Source: Argyresthia goedartella (taxonomy: Eukaryota; Arthropoda; Insecta; Lepidoptera; Argyresthiidae). Taken from it: a DNA stretch of 64,000 bases. This document shows positions 1-13,400 of this stretch, piece after piece (the stretch's first letter is position 1; every line of letters begins with the position of its first letter). The notes under the pieces are model-generated. The model had not been told where the DNA came from and made no database searches. It saw only the letters and a program-made list of their open reading frames with translations. The stretch covers positions 34,922,906-34,986,905 of the forward strand of contig OX463818.1 in assembly GCA_949825045.1 (NCBI GenBank), read 5' to 3'. A program made the position numbers and the translations under genes.

Positions 1-941
1 CTGTTGAAGCTACATTTGTAAAGAGCAGCCTTCAGCATTGTGCCTTCAACTTCAAGTGCAACATTGCACTTCAGAACTGGAAAATTGTCTTGAAGCAGCG
101 GCACACCTTTGCTCCATTTTCAACATCTTTTTTCTACGATGGCCGCTTTCAGTTACGCCAATACTCGAGTATAGTATTAACCAATTATGTTGATAATTTG
201 ATACCAATTTTCCTTCGGTATCGCAGGAACTCAGCCGATTCTGAGAGCTTGGATTTCTTGGGTATAACATTTTTATGTAAATTCATGGACTCGTGTTTAG
301 AAATTGATCAACGGCGATGAACCTAAACTTTGTCAAAAGTAACAATCCTTTTCAAAACTGCACCAGGATTTTCACCACAGAGGCTTGAAAAGTCGCCGAT
401 TCGCGCGTGAGTTTGAAGGGGCGTGCATCTTGCATATTGTCAAGAATTAATTTCAAAACGGTTTTATCAGATTCTGTTTTTTCTTCAGTCTGGCATCTTC
501 CAAATAATATTGTTTTACTCTTTGATGATATTCGATGTTGTGTGCTCAGAATGTCGTTCAGGGTGAGCGTTATGTTCAATTGACTCTGTGCATTATTTGA
601 ATAAACCAATCCGTTTAAAGTTTTCCACGGCAAGCATCCACTAAAATGTAGAGACCTCGCATTAAGAAATTGAGACTTTTTTCCTTACTTAGTGAGGAGC
701 TTTAGGACGTTCTTAAATCAAAATTCTTAATAGCTTTAGTGCCTTTCCCGATTTACTTGTTCGGAGGCCGATTACTTCTAATACGAATGGACCCTATTTA
801 GTTAAAACTTGGTATTTATACTCCTTAATAAATAATCACTACTTAAGATTTTTCTCTCTTTCCCCTTCATTCCGCGGACTTTTGGACCTCCCCTCGTATG
901 TTATCAATCTCCGCATCACAATAGATCATCTACTTCCCCAG
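1..941. other. Left edge, no gene recognised
   Basis: No recognisable gene. A 93-codon open frame lies on the minus strand at 633-352. It resembles no family I know and may be a degraded transposon. The stretch just before 942 ends in a pyrimidine-rich tract followed by AG, and I read it as the end of an intron of the gene whose last exon starts at 942. Confidence 0.4.
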
Positions 942-1125
942 CCGACCGAGCCCCGCGCCGCTACCCTCGCCGCCGTCGCCGACCTCGGACGAGGAGCCCC
1001 CGCCGCCGGGGGCGGAGCCCGAGCTGGAGTTCGCCGTGAAGCCGGGCCTGGCCGGCGCGCCGCTCAGCCGGCAGCCGCCCGTGCGGCGCGGCGCCGAGAT
1101 GTCGGGGTTGTGCTCCATTATGTAA
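942..1125 (+). CDS. Terminal exon of an unidentified protein ending in a CAAX box
   Basis: The exon follows a splice acceptor (cttccccag) and enters in a split codon. It then reads 60 codons to TAA at 1123-1125. It is sharply GC-rich against AT-rich flanks, as coding exons in this window are. The peptide is Pro/Ser/Glu-rich (PSPPSPTSDEEPPPPG near its start, then ELEFAVKPG). It ends GAEMSGLCSIM. The last four residues form a CAAX box of the Met-ending type that farnesyltransferase recognises, so the protein is probably prenylated and membrane-attached. CSIM is also the prelamin A CAAX sequence, but the rest does not look like a lamin tail to me. The parent gene extends left of the window. Identity unknown. 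Confidence 0.6.
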
Positions 1126-2480
1126 TGTGATATTAGGTTAATGTTGCCTGGCAGCTCTAATGCACCCACTGCGCGTGTCATGCGATAGGTGTTCTGCATA
1201 TATGAACCGCTCAGTCGCTGTAAGACTGACCTGTCAGATGTTTGTTGATATGATTAACGCATACATATTGAGGGTGCTCGCGGCGTCGTATTCTATGTAT
1301 GGTCTAGATAGAATTGGCTATTGGACCCCGTAGTCTAATCTAAATTCATGTCAGACGTTGGAATACTGTATACAAAAAGGCTCGTCGATATCAGAATTGT
1401 ATATTTCCAGCAGTTATATTTTATAAATATGTATATTTTTCTGAAAAAACCGTCTGACATTTGACTTGAAAATTATTAATGTAATATGACGTCACCCTAC
1501 AACATTTGCCTACAACACGCGAATTAAATCAGGATTTTGACATTTCGTGAAAAGTATCGTATGTTGCTTATCAACTAGCCAATTATTATTAGCTATATAT
1601 CAGGAAACTTAGATACAAAATATAATAGGGCGAGTCAACCACGAACCTCGAGTCATCGAAGACGTTTTATACAACATATGGATAGAATGTCAAAGTTGAG
1701 TTGGAATTAGTGCTAACTTTCAGCCCTATGCCGAATCCCGTTTCAGCAGAGAATTCATGTGGTATTAGTTAGTTATACCTGTTTAAGTTGGACGTTTGTA
1801 TATATGTTTGTGTAAATATTTGGTGATTTTTGTCGGCGTTTGAAGAGCGCTTAGTCTGTAAATATTCCGAGTGTTAGACAGCCATGTCATTATGTTATTT
1901 ATATTGGAGGTTTGTAAATATTTTAGTTGTTAGCTTGGTATGTCTCGTATTATGTTACGGATTAATCCACAATGAGTAGATTCATCACAATAATTTTATC
2001 TACTAATGTATGAACGAATGCATAACTTTTCCATCGACGTTAATGTTAATTACGAAAATAAGAAGTTTAATTTATACAATTTCTATTAATTTAAATCAAG
2101 GCCTTGCTTTTTAAAATAAAAATAATTGATGTTAGTTTGAATTGCATAGAAATAACTTGTAAATTATGTACCTATAGAAATGTCTAAAGAAATGTATGAA
2201 ACAAGGCTTCAAGAGAGTTATGTGCTATAGTTTCTTTATATTTTAACTCGTATTTTTGAGTAATTCAAACTAGAATCCTAAAAAAACTAAATAAAATTGT
2301 TATAAATATTATTAACCTTGTTTTTTCTTCTCTTTAGTTTTCCTTATCTTTATTATTTCAACTACCCATGTTATAATCACAAACAACATGTTTCTTTTAG
2401 TTTTAATTTCTCAATAAAAATATTGATGGATGATAAATTGTTTAATTTATATCTTTAAGCCATAGTTTAGTTACCGTTGG
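1126..2480 (+). other. Probable 3' UTR and AT-rich intergenic DNA
   Basis: No open frame of note follows the TAA at 1123. The first good polyadenylation signal on this strand, AATAAA, is at 2290-2295, and another AATAAA lies near 2412. A 3' UTR of up to about 1.2 kb is therefore possible. The rest is AT-rich with no repeat I recognise. Confidence 0.35.
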
Positions 2481-3366
2481 CGGGGCATTTAGATGATCAC
2501 TATCTACCCACCCGTTCGCAAGCCGACGCGACGCGACTCATGGCAACCAAACAGCCAGGCAAGGCTCATTCACTCAGAGGTTCTATCTAGTAATGGCCGC
2601 CATCGCAGCGATGGCTGCTGCGTTCTGCGGCGGCCGTTGCCTTCTAGGGCGGCTGATCCGGTGGCCGATTCGTTGGCTTGACGTGACGTGCTCAAGTCAT
2701 ATGTAATTTCATAACAATTACTTTGTCTGTAATTAATAGTATTTCTGTCTTATTTTAATAATAAAAATATGCCTAATCTTCCAGTGTGTTACCCATGTGA
2801 GCGTACTTCCAGCAAAAAAGGTCGGGTTATCGAAATTCTGAATATGCAAATAATTAGTGCTTTGTGAGAAAAATATTGCATTTTTTAAATTCAGTATCTT
2901 ATCCACTGGTTGCGAATCAGGAAATGCTTATTTCCCACTTCGTTCGCAACCAAGTTGCGGTTAAGGAAAGAGATCTCTTGATTTGCAACAGGTTGTGAAC
3001 AAGGAATACAAATTCTTAATTCGCTCCTGGTTACGTAAACAGCTGGAGGGGTTTTTTATACCAAAAATACCTAGTAAGAGTACTTGCTAGGTTTTTGAAT
3101 TTGAAGTAATATTTATCTTGAACTTCCTCATATAGCTAGGCTAGCTATGAGAAGAACGGATCAGATCTGAGATAAGACCGACGGGTACCTGTTGGGTACA
3201 TCCGTGCGTATATGGCTGGCTATCCCATGCGCCGGCCGTTCCTAGGTAGAACCTCTTTCTGTAAGTGCCGCTCGTCAGTTTTAGCCCACGCGGAGATAAT
3301 CTTACCAGCTGTACTTACTTTACTTAAGCTGAGAGACAAACTCTCGTTGTTTGATAATATTTTGCA
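2481..3366. other. GC-rich island and intergenic DNA
   Basis: A CpG-rich patch at about 2500-2690 contains a near-palindromic GGCCGCC...GGCGGCC stretch. It could be a promoter or a short mobile element; nothing in it reads as a protein family. At 2900-3000 imperfect inverted copies of ggttgcgaa occur. No gene is visible up to the NARS2 poly(A) site. Confidence 0.25.
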
Positions 3367-3372
3367 TTTATT
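3367..3372 (-). terminator. NARS2 polyadenylation signal
   Basis: AATAAA on the minus strand (tttatt on the plus strand), 17 nt beyond the NARS2 stop codon at 3391-3389. Confidence 0.6.
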
Positions 3373-3388
3373 AACTTAATTAATCTTA

Positions 3389-5060
3389 TTACATATTACA
3401 GTTATGCGGCCACCTAGGAAAAGGCAAAGTGTCTTTGATATTCTTCACGCTGCACACAACTTGCAGTAATCTCTCCAAGCCCAGGCCATATCCTCCAGTA
3501 GGGATATTTCCGAACTTGCGCAGCTCAAGATACCAGTTCAACTGCTCTGAGGGTAGTTTGTTCTTCAGGGTGATGTAGTTGTCCTCTCGGAGGCTACCAC
3601 CGACCACTTCCCCTGTGATAGGGGTTAGCAAGTCTAGTGCTTCCACCTGTAATCAAGAAAACACCTGTTGAATTGCTGATGTTGATACCTGTAATTTTTC
3701 TTAAGACTGAAATGGGTCGAGTTAGCTAGTTCATTAAAAAATATATTCTAAGTGGCAATATGCTATTGAAACACTAGCACTAGCGAAATTATGATGAATG
3801 TGTTTTCTATGAAATAATACCTTGCTTGGATCATGCTGACACTCCTTCATATAGAAAGATTTCTGTGCCTTGGGCCATCTGACCACAAAAACTGGGATTC
3901 CATTGCAGTGTTCTACTAATGCCAATTCCTGCTCCTTATTTATACCATCTTCAGTCATATTAGATCCTTTCTTATGTAGGATATCCCTCGCTTCTTCATA
4001 AGTTAGTGTAATAAAGTCTTTATTCAGCCATATTGGTGTTTTTGAATTTTCTTTGTCTATAATAAATAGGTCTGCCTCATTCGTATTTCTTGTTTCAGCA
4101 AGAACATACTTTAATAAATCCTCTATACAGTTTTGAAGGTTTTCTAGTGTGTCACAGAATGCTAACTCTGCTTCTAGCATGTAAAATTCTGAGAGATGCA
4201 GACGTGATCGGGAGTTTTCGGCGCGAAATGTTGGCCCCAAAGTGTAGACATTTCCCATTCCTCTGCAAATGGCTTCTAAATGCAGCTGGCCAGATACACT
4301 TAGAAATGTTTTTGTGCCGAAGTAACAAGAATCACTGTCTTTACCTTCCTGAGCCAATGCTTTGATTGTTGTCTCATTATCTGGTTGTACCTTGAAGACT
4401 TCGCCAGCCCCTTCACAGTCATTTGATGTCAAAATTGGTGTGTGGATGTGTAAATAACTTTTTGAGGCAAAGAAGTCATGTATATGCCTAGTGACAGCAT
4501 TTCTGACTCTCAGGATAGCTGCAATGTAATTCGTGCGTGATCGTAAATGTAGATACTGTCTAATATATTCTGGAGGGTGAGTAGTTCTGGGGTTGAAAGG
4601 ATAGCCATCTAGCACCACACATTGGCCTAACACATTCACTTTTTCCGCAACAACCTCCACCTGTCCTCTAGGACTCTGCGATAGTTTGCCGCAGATATGT
4701 ACGGAACTGCCAAACGTCAAGGAGTCTATGTTGAGGTCTTTCGGGATCACAACTTGCAGTTGTTTCGCGCAAGAGCCATCACTCACATCAGCGAAGACAA
4801 CACCTTTCATAACTCGCAAGTTCTTTACCCAGCCCTGTAGATGAAAGAAGGTAATGTTAAAGCAAAAGTCAGAGGGGTAGGTACTCGAATTAGGTAAAGG
4901 GGGAATGAACAGAAAATACATATACCTTTACTTCTGTAACATCGCCGATGATAGGTTTTTCCAGCACTGATGAAATTATACTGTATTTTCGACTGGATAA
5001 TAGATGTAAGTTGGTAATTCTTAGGCATCTCCTTGGTATGTGTAGCGTATTTTGCCACAT
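3389..5060 (-). CDS. NARS2: Asparaginyl-tRNA synthetase, mitochondrial
   Basis: Charges mitochondrial tRNA-Asn with asparagine in the matrix. Three coding exons join in frame: 5060-4926, 4834-3821 and 3646-3389, with consensus GT-AG borders, giving about 468 residues (human NARS2 is about 477). The start at 5060 gives a Met followed by a basic, hydroxylated, acid-free leader (MWQNTLHIPRRCLRITNL), a typical mitochondrial presequence. An OB-fold anticodon-binding domain follows (GWVKNLRVMKGVVFADVSDG, about residues 46-140). The class II catalytic core shows motif 2 (FRAENSRSRLHLSEF) and motif 3 (GGYGLGLERLL). The ending PFPRWPHNC matches the family terminus. The frame stays open upstream to 5228 with other ATGs, so the exact start is an inference. 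No disruption is seen, and the gene appears functional. Confidence 0.95.
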
Positions 5061-6439
5061 TCTTGCAAAAACAGTTTTTTCCACTAAACTTATTTTGATT
5101 TTGATCGTTTGTAACCTAAAAATATCCCTCTCTAAACTGAAATGACAACAAACACCGATGGATAGATCTGGATCACGCCATAATAACTTTTGTACACTAA
5201 TTAATAATGGTCTTTTTGTTTTGATCACTTACTCAGGCGCGTTTCAAAAACAACTCAAACGGCTCACCCAGGCCGGTGACACTCCAATCCACAGAGTACA
5301 TTTTAGTCTTGATACTCCAATCTTTACCTAATAAATAAATAGTCTTGTGTCGGTAATGTCAAGTACTGAGAACGATTAGGAATTACGTTTCCTACGCTGA
5401 TCGAAAATTCAGTCTATTCGGACATCGCTCCGAGAGAGTGGCGGGCGGGAGGTTCATAACTCTTTATTAATCTGTGGCTCGCCCGAGAATGCTTACCGGT
5501 TTACTACCTTACCGGTTTTTTTACAGAGTTTGTCTTTAATACCATACGTCATTCAGAGTCAGGTTTTATTTCTTTTTCTACCTGTCATTTTGCGAAGGTG
5601 CTAATCGTCGATTTGTGAACTCTCGTAATTTTATTTGTATGATAAATTATTACTTTATAGTAATAAGAAATAGATAATCCTCAGGTGAGACATACATGTT
5701 ATTCGTAAAAATATTTTCATGTTGTTTCTTCACTATTTTTGTAAAGCTACTGACCGTGCAATTATTGCGATGATGATTTAATTTTTTAATAACTATTGAC
5801 CACGGCAAACGAGTTTTTCTTGTAATATAGTCCTTGGACGTCTTTTATGTAAATGTTTTCGTTTACATCATCGATACATATGTCAATGGATCGCCTCATT
5901 TGTTAAAAATTCAATGTTTCGCGTTTGACCAAGTACATATTTACTTTCTTTGGCCCACTTTTAGTTAGTTGTAACCGTATATTTTTTGTAGAAGAAAATT
6001 GTTAAAATGAGACGCAGCGAATCTCAGACAGACTTTCAACACTTAAATTGAGGAGTTATTTATATTTAGTGTGGTATAGACAGAGGTTATTTTATGATTC
6101 TTATCTTGTAATCTTGATGATAAAGTCTGGTTAACGTATGTTGAGGCACTGTGTTACTGAGAATTATCGTTTTATATTTTACTGTGATTTATTTGGTGAA
6201 AGTTCTGCACTGGGACAAAAACTTGCTCTATTTAATATACTGCCATTAATAGTGACTCATTTGAATTGTTCGAGCAGCCCTATTTCATACCAGAAGATTA
6301 ATTAGTTGCAATTTATTCAGATAAATGCACTTTTTATTGTGTTTTATACATACAGTTTTCTCAATTTGCATTTGGAAAAAATATTTCTTACACATAGTCT
6401 AACCTCAAAACAAACATCAAATCCTATACATTATTGTCT

Positions 6440-6650
6440 TTAACCTTTTGACCACCATACAGCAAATGCAAAAAGTGTCATTCACACACCAAAATTATGT
6501 TGCTTTGCTATGCAAAATACATCTTACATCATATGAGATAAGGTCTATTTTAATATAAAATTATGTTAACTATAGACAACAGCTGACATAGCGCCAGTCG
6601 CATGACTTTCAGTTGTCTGCCAGCGCCGACTGGGTCAGTCGAAAGGTTAA
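6440..6650. mobile_element. TTAA-flanked MITE, piggyBac-like
   Basis: TTAA at 6440-6443 and 6647-6650 flank about 203 bp with short inverted termini (CCTTTTGACC on the left, complement of GTCGAAAGG on the right). TTAA target duplication with termini of this kind is characteristic of piggyBac-type elements. It has no coding capacity. Confidence 0.5.
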
Positions 6651-6890
6651 ACAAGTGTTGAACAAGAGTTATATTTTCCCTCATATCTCTACCTAGCTAA
6701 TATCTCTTAACAGGCCTAGGTACAATACAATAATACTTGAGAGCCTTTACTTTTATCCTATTTACAGATATGAAAACAAAATTTGTAACTATCAACTTTG
6801 GCTTTATAGTTGGAAAATGAATGATATATTTCAATATACCTTAATGCATGGTAAATACTGAGTGCGAACACACAAACACTTACACTTAAC

Positions 6891-6958
6891 ACGCACAAAG
6901 GCGAGCTTATCTCTAGAAAGATATTCCTTCAAAGTAAACCTAGACAGGACAGGAAAAT
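6891..6958 (-). mobile_element. 5'-truncated LINE 3' tail fragment
   Basis: The reverse complement matches, with scattered differences, the 3' end of the LINE at 56642-59880 (segment near 59745-59815, sharing GATAAGCTCGCCTTTGT). A third related tail is at about 25775-25840. These are short 3' remnants of one LINE family. Confidence 0.55.
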
Positions 6959-7449
6959 CTATTGCTAGTAAGGGCAGTCGAGTCCACAATAAATTAATTA
7001 ACTACCTACTAACATATAATATATAATATAAGTAAAATAAACGTAATATAATACATTATGATACATACATAAATCAAGGAATAATATATATATTAACATA
7101 ATACTTACATACTTAAACTTAATATGGAAGAGAAAGGAGATGCAGACTAACGCTACTAGCGGGGTGCGTTCCACAGTCGGACTGCCCTTAACCTGAGCGA
7201 GTGTTCATAAGCAACGGTGTTTAATATTTATAACTCATAGGCTCGCAATTGATTAACCTCTGCTTGCCCAACTGGCCACCAAAAGAAAAGATTGACTTAA
7301 AAATCAAGGCAAATAACATTTTGTTCCCCCACAATAGAATCTTTAGTACTCTAGTCTAGATGATGTCTGTCAGCTACAGGATTGGATTAAAAACCTATGA
7401 CTAGGTCTTTAATTTCTCTTTAACTTTAAGTTGGTCTTATTTTCAGAAA

Positions 7450-10400
7450 ATGGCCGACACACAGGACCCTCAAGCTGGCGATTCTGCCTCCCCCAAGGGC
7501 ATGGCGGCGTTCAAGGCGCACGTCACAGCCAACAAAATAGACGTGGCCATGTGGGCCATTCGGCTACTTACAGTGATACTAGTGTTAAACTATATATTCC
7601 CCCTATTTATCAAGTGAGTTGCTTTTTTCAGTTGTAAAGGTATGCAATATTTTTAAGTTGTTTAACCCCTTATCAGGTAGAGAGAATTAATTTCCCACAA
7701 AATGTTCAGTTTTCTGTTTTCATTCCATGAAGTCCTAGAAGACTAGTCATAGTCAACTAGTCGAGTTTTCTGTGACCTCCTTGTTAATGATGTCACAAGG
7801 GCCAAGTGAGGGACGCCGGCGGCGTAGGGGTAGGCTGAGACGTCAATGGCAGATGATTGTAGGGCTCCGTGACAAGCCCTATGAGCAGCGACTTGCAGAG
7901 CTTGGACTAAGCACACTAGAACAAAAACGTAAACATGGAGATCTCATAGAAACAAGCAAAATTCTAAATGGCTAAAATGGCTAAATACATGTTTATAATG
8001 AACCAGAATCACTAAAACTACAAGGGCTCTAGTTTATAAGTAACCCACACAAACACATTCTGTCCAACCAAGTGGTCTGTGAGTGGAACAGCCTTTCAGA
8101 GACTGTCATTAGTGTGCCATCAGTGAACAGCTTCACAAACAGACTTGACAACTTTATAAAACAAGTGCAGTGAAAGGGGGACTGATATGCACTCATCAAC
8201 TCTAAGCTGCCTGAGCAATATAAATAATAATAAGCTATCCCAATAGCAATTTCATACACTTTATACACGTTTCTGAAAACACATTATATATCAAGGCACA
8301 CTCACACACACATACTTCTTCAAAAAGCCTCCATACTGAATACTTGTAGAATTGTAAGAAAATTCATGGGCAAGGACCATGCCCTTTAATCTTCTTTAGA
8401 AGCACTAGGCATAAGCCCGTGTGTCAGGAAGAACCTCTTTAAAACAAGAGTCAAATGAAAAAATCATTAACATATAATAATAATAATAATAATAACTAAA
8501 TACAATGATCTTTCAATAGAGATCCACGATCAATGGAGGGTAAAGACAGTGAAAACAGTACCCATTATAATATCTACAACCGGTATCATCCCCAAATCAT
8601 TACACTCATACTTAAAAACAATACATTTACATCCATCAACATATACACTATAACTGCAGCTCAATTTCAATTTGATGGCGCTTAGGAGATGAGAATTCGG
8701 TCCCCCTGGGTAACGAGCAACAGACAATACAATTTCCTGGTTCGGGGGGGTTTTTAGGAAATATTAATACCCAGAAAAAAAAACATATTTTTTTTGCCTA
8801 AGTTACACAAGTTTGGGGTAGAATACTGCATAACGCAGTTATATCATTTCGATGATGTGAAAAACAATCAGTCGTGGGCTTATTACATGATCCACAAACG
8901 ATCAGTCAGTGGGCTTATTACATGATCCACAAACGATCAGTCAGTGGGCTTATTACATTTTTTTTTTTTTTTTTTGTCTTCCTGTATTACTGTGATCTGT
9001 CATCTAGGACATTTAGCAATATTTTTGAGATTGATTTTAGACCGGCTTGCAGGACTGGAGCCATTGCCCCATCCTATTAATTTAGTTTGTCAATGAGATC
9101 TTGTGGTGCTCTTCTTTTCAGTCTTTCAAATGTTGTGGTTTCTGTCATCAATTTTGAGGCCAGTGCGTTTGGATGCCTTTCAAGTCTGGTTTTATATCTT
9201 TTAAGATTGGTGATAATTTCTTCTTGAACCGTAGGGATTTTCAAGTCTCGGTGAATATGTTCGTTTTTGACATACCATGGGGCGTTTACAATTAACCTCA
9301 GGGTTTTGGACTGGAACCGTTGGAGTATGTCAATATTCGATTTGGCTGCCGTTCCCCAGAGCTGAAGACCATAGGTCCATATGGGCTTTATGATGCATTT
9401 ATATACAAGTATCTTACTTTCTAAGGACATTTGCGAGTTTCTGTTGAGAAGCCAGTAGAGATTTCGGAGTTTAAGACCCAGGGCTTTACGTTTGGTAAAT
9501 ATATGTTTCCTCCATGTGAGTCGTCTATCCAGGTAGATGCCGAGGTATCTTATCTCATTTTCTTGCGGTATATCTTTTCCGTTCAGTGTAACTGGAGGGC
9601 ATGTATCTCTTCTAGTAGTAAAGGTGACTTGGACAGATTTCGATTCATTGGCTTTTATTCTCCAGTCTCTGAGCCAGTTTGATATTGAGTTTAGGCTCGA
9701 TTGTAGCTTGGCCGATGCAACAACGTGGTTTGGGTCTGAAGCTAGTACTGCTGTGTCGTCAGCAAAGGTTCCAGTGACAATGTCTTTGCTGACTGGGAGA
9801 TCTGCAGTATACAAGATGTAGAGGATCGGTCCAAGGACACTTCCTTGTGGCACTCCTGCTTGTATAGGATGTAGCATGGATGAGTCTTCTCCCTGTTTTA
9901 CAAAGAATAATCTTTCGCTTAGGTACGACTTGAGGAATAGGTAGTAATTAATAGGAAGGTGCAGTCTTATTTTATAGAGTAGTCCTTCATGCCAGACGCG
10001 ATCGAAAGCTTGTGAGATGTCTAGAAATACTGCTGAGCAGTACTCCTTTTTTTCAAAGGTGGAGTTTATCTTTTCTACAAGTCTATGGACTTGTTCTATC
10101 GTACTATGTTTTTGTCTGAAGCCAAACTGATGTTCCGGTATAAGGTTTTTTTCTTGAATAACTGGCATTAGTCTCTTCATAAATAAAGTTTCAAGCAGTT
10201 TTGAAGTGATCGGGAGCAAGCTTATTGGTCGATATGATTTTACGTCGGTCGCTGACTTTCCTGGTTTGACAATCATTATTATTTGAGCCACTTTCCATTG
10301 TTTCGGGATAGCCGCTCGCTGGAGGATAGTATTGAATAATGATGTCAGGAGGTCTACGGCTTCTTCCGGCAGATGTTTAAGTACAGTGGCAGTGATTAGG

Positions 10401-13400
10401 TCATAACCTGGAGATTTGTGGTTGACAAGGTTCTTTATTGCTATGTTTACTTCAGTTTTAGAGAATTTTTGTATTGGTCTGTCCAATTGGTAGGCTGTGG
10501 CAAGCAGCGCGTCTACGTCTTTAATCCTGGTGGATCCCTCATCAGGGTTTGGGACAAAAACACTCTCTAGGTGGTCTGCAAATGTGTTCGCCTTATCCAT
10601 ATCCTTTTTCGCCCATGCTAGGTCTGGCTTCCGAATAGGGGGTTGATGAAGTTTTGGACGATTGAGGTTTTTGGTGGCCTTCCACAGTGAGTAGTCGGTA
10701 CCTGGTTTCCCGTCGAGGTTTCTTAGATATTTTTGAACACCCTCGTTCCTTACTTCCTCAAGAAGTTTCTTAAGCTTCACTGTGATAGCATTTAGTTTCT
10801 TTTTGTCGCTGGGGTATCTATGAGTTTGCCAGGTCTTTCTAGTTTTTCGTTTTTCAGCAAGGAGATCTGTAATTTTTTGGGGACATGGAGCTAGTACTTG
10901 TTGTTTGGGTTTTGGGGTTGATTCCCATGCAGCCTGTTGGATGTTTTGGTTGAAATGTTCTACAGCTTCTTCAAGATCTGAGTCACTTTTGAGTGGTAAA
11001 TTAATACTGGTCCTTGAGGCTACTAGGTGACGAAATAGGTCCCAGTCAGTGTCTCGGTTATGTAATTGGCATGTTCTTTGTGTGTGCACCACATTCATCC
11101 CAATTGTAACAAATACTGGTGAATGATCAGACGAAAGGTCGTAGCTATCTTTGCATTCAATGTTTTCTGTGTCCAGTCCTCTAATTATACAAATATCCAG
11201 TAGGTCAGGTATTTTATTCATATCTGTAGGCCAGTAGGTCGGTTTTCCGGTTGATACTACTCTCAGTTTTAGGGTTTCAATAGTTTGGAGAAGTTGTCGT
11301 CCTTTTGTTGTAGTGGTTCTGGCTGCCCATGATGTGTGCTTCGCATTGTAATCACCTCCTGCAAGAAATCTTCTACCGAGTTGACTAAGGAGTTCAATGT
11401 AGTCAGTCGTTTTTGGGTTGTGTCTAGGTGGACTATAGACAGCACACAGTGTTAAGGGTCCTTGCCAGTCTTCAATTGAAATTTTTGTAGCTTGGAACAT
11501 TTCTGAGCAGTATGACTCTATTTCATGGTGGCGTATGTTATGTTTCACTAGAATTGCACTTCCTCCATGTGCAGCCCCGGATGGGTGCATAGTGTGGTAG
11601 AGTTTATAGTTGGGTATGTTGAAGTGATTCTTTTGTGTGAAGTGTGTTTCTGTTATAAGCATTATGTCAACTTTGTTTTCTTCTAAGAAGGCTTTTACTT
11701 CTAATGTTTGTTTTGGCAGGCCATTAGCATTCCATAGGACTAATTTAATTGTATCGAATGTGGCAACTTTGATGTCATGGAAATTAGTAGGTTTGTTACA
11801 GCAGATAGTTGCTGCATTATTTGTTGAATCATTTTCATGAGTTCCATCATCTCATCTGGTTTGTTTTTGTTTTGCACAGGGTCACTTTTTGCATTTACAT
11901 CAGAATCTTCGGTGTCACTGCGATGGGTGACTTTTGGGACACCCTGTATATGAATTTGATCCGATTTGTTTCCAGCTACATCACTGTACGAGCGTGTCTG
12001 TGGTTTTGGCATAGGTATTGTTGGTTTCTCTATTGTTTGTGGTCGAGTTTGTGGCCTTAAAGAAGGGAATTTAGATTTTTGGAGTTGTTTATATATTGTA
12101 CATCCTTTATAGTTTGCGGGGTGGTTCCCATCGCACAGGACACATTTTACTTCTTCAGATCTTGCTTTTCTGACACATTCAGCTGACATGTGGTCACCAG
12201 CACATTTGATGCATTTAGGTTGCCTTCTGCAATATGATTTAGTGTGGCCATATTGTTGGCACTTGGCACACTGCGGGATCATTCGTTTTGGGATTGGTTC
12301 CTCTATCTTCACTTGACAGTTAAGTAAGTATTTTATATTAAATATTTCTTTATTGTTGCTGCTTGGTAGTAGTTCTATGAAGAAAATTGGTAGTGGTTTT
12401 TTGGTGGTTCTTGCTTTGATGTTCCAAATGTTTGTGGTTGTATGGCCAAGGTTGCATAATGATGTCCTGATATCATCAATGGGTGTCGACGGGTGGATGT
12501 TCTTCAAGACTGCCTTATAGGTTCTTTCTTGTTTTGGTTTATAAGTAAAGAACTCTGTCCCTTTAAGTTCTAGTTGTTTGACAATTATTTTGTAGTATTC
12601 TGCTGATTTTGGTTGGATTTTGACCTGCTCATTATGCAGGACCCTAATCACATAGTTTTCTTTCGCATGTTCCGTAAGTAGTTCAATAAGTGGTTGGATA
12701 TTTCCGACTTTATCGACGAAAATTGGTGGTGGTCTAGGCACTTTTACTGTTTGTTGGGAGTGTTCTTGTTCTTCGGTTTGATCATCTTGCAGCTCGTTAC
12801 CAAGTTCGGAAAAGCTGTTAGACAGTGTTACTGGTTTACTAAGCCAATACTGATCCACTTTCGCTTGTTTGTTTTGTCTGTTTTGGCTTTCCGGCGAGCT
12901 GCGAGGTCTCTTGCCTGTAACGACGGTCCAGTCTTTTACTGGAGTTTGTGAGCCACTGGGTCTATTGTTTGTGTTGTTAAGATCACTGAGAGACTGTGTC
13001 CTCGGGCGGGTGTGATAAAGCCCTTTGTGGAGGGCTTGCTGGACCATTTTTTTGTTGATGTCCATATCCAGTTTCAAAAAACTTGTTGTGATTTCATTTT
13101 GACAGCTGCTGTCATGAATGAGTGAATGGTTTGCAATCTGGAGTTGAGCAAAAACGGAACGTATCCAACTTCACGCTAACTGCGACTAATTTCAGACTGT
13201 CTGTAAGGTTTTTGTTTAGTGGTTGGTAGCACTGGCCAATTTCAAAATGGAGGCTTTACACAACAGAAATCAGCTGCTTTCGATTGCTGATTTACGAGCA
13301 AAGTTCACTTTTTCCGCGCACTTTTATCCATAATTGGATTCACTTTAGAGTGGCACTAAGAACTAGCTAGCACAGCACTGTGTGTATGCACTTTTGACCT

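Larger units (their letters stand above)
5061..7446. other. Region between divergent NARS2 and TMEM33
   Basis: The two genes diverge from here, so it should hold the NARS2 promoter and the untranslated first exon and promoter of TMEM33. A GC-richer patch at about 5400-5520 is the best promoter candidate, but I see no clear core element. TMEM33 must have an upstream noncoding exon, because its first coding exon opens with a splice acceptor 3 nt before the ATG. The right half contains a TTAA-flanked MITE and a LINE 3' tail, listed separately. Confidence 0.35.

Noticed and set aside
882..1199. Two alternative frames over the GC-rich block (plus frame from 882, minus frame to 1199)
   Set aside because: Both come from high GC lowering the chance of stops. 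The spliced frame 942-1125 alone gives a sensible acceptor, ending and composition.
2493..2681. 62-codon plus-strand frame in the GC-rich island
   Set aside because: No family resemblance and a composition explained by CpG richness.
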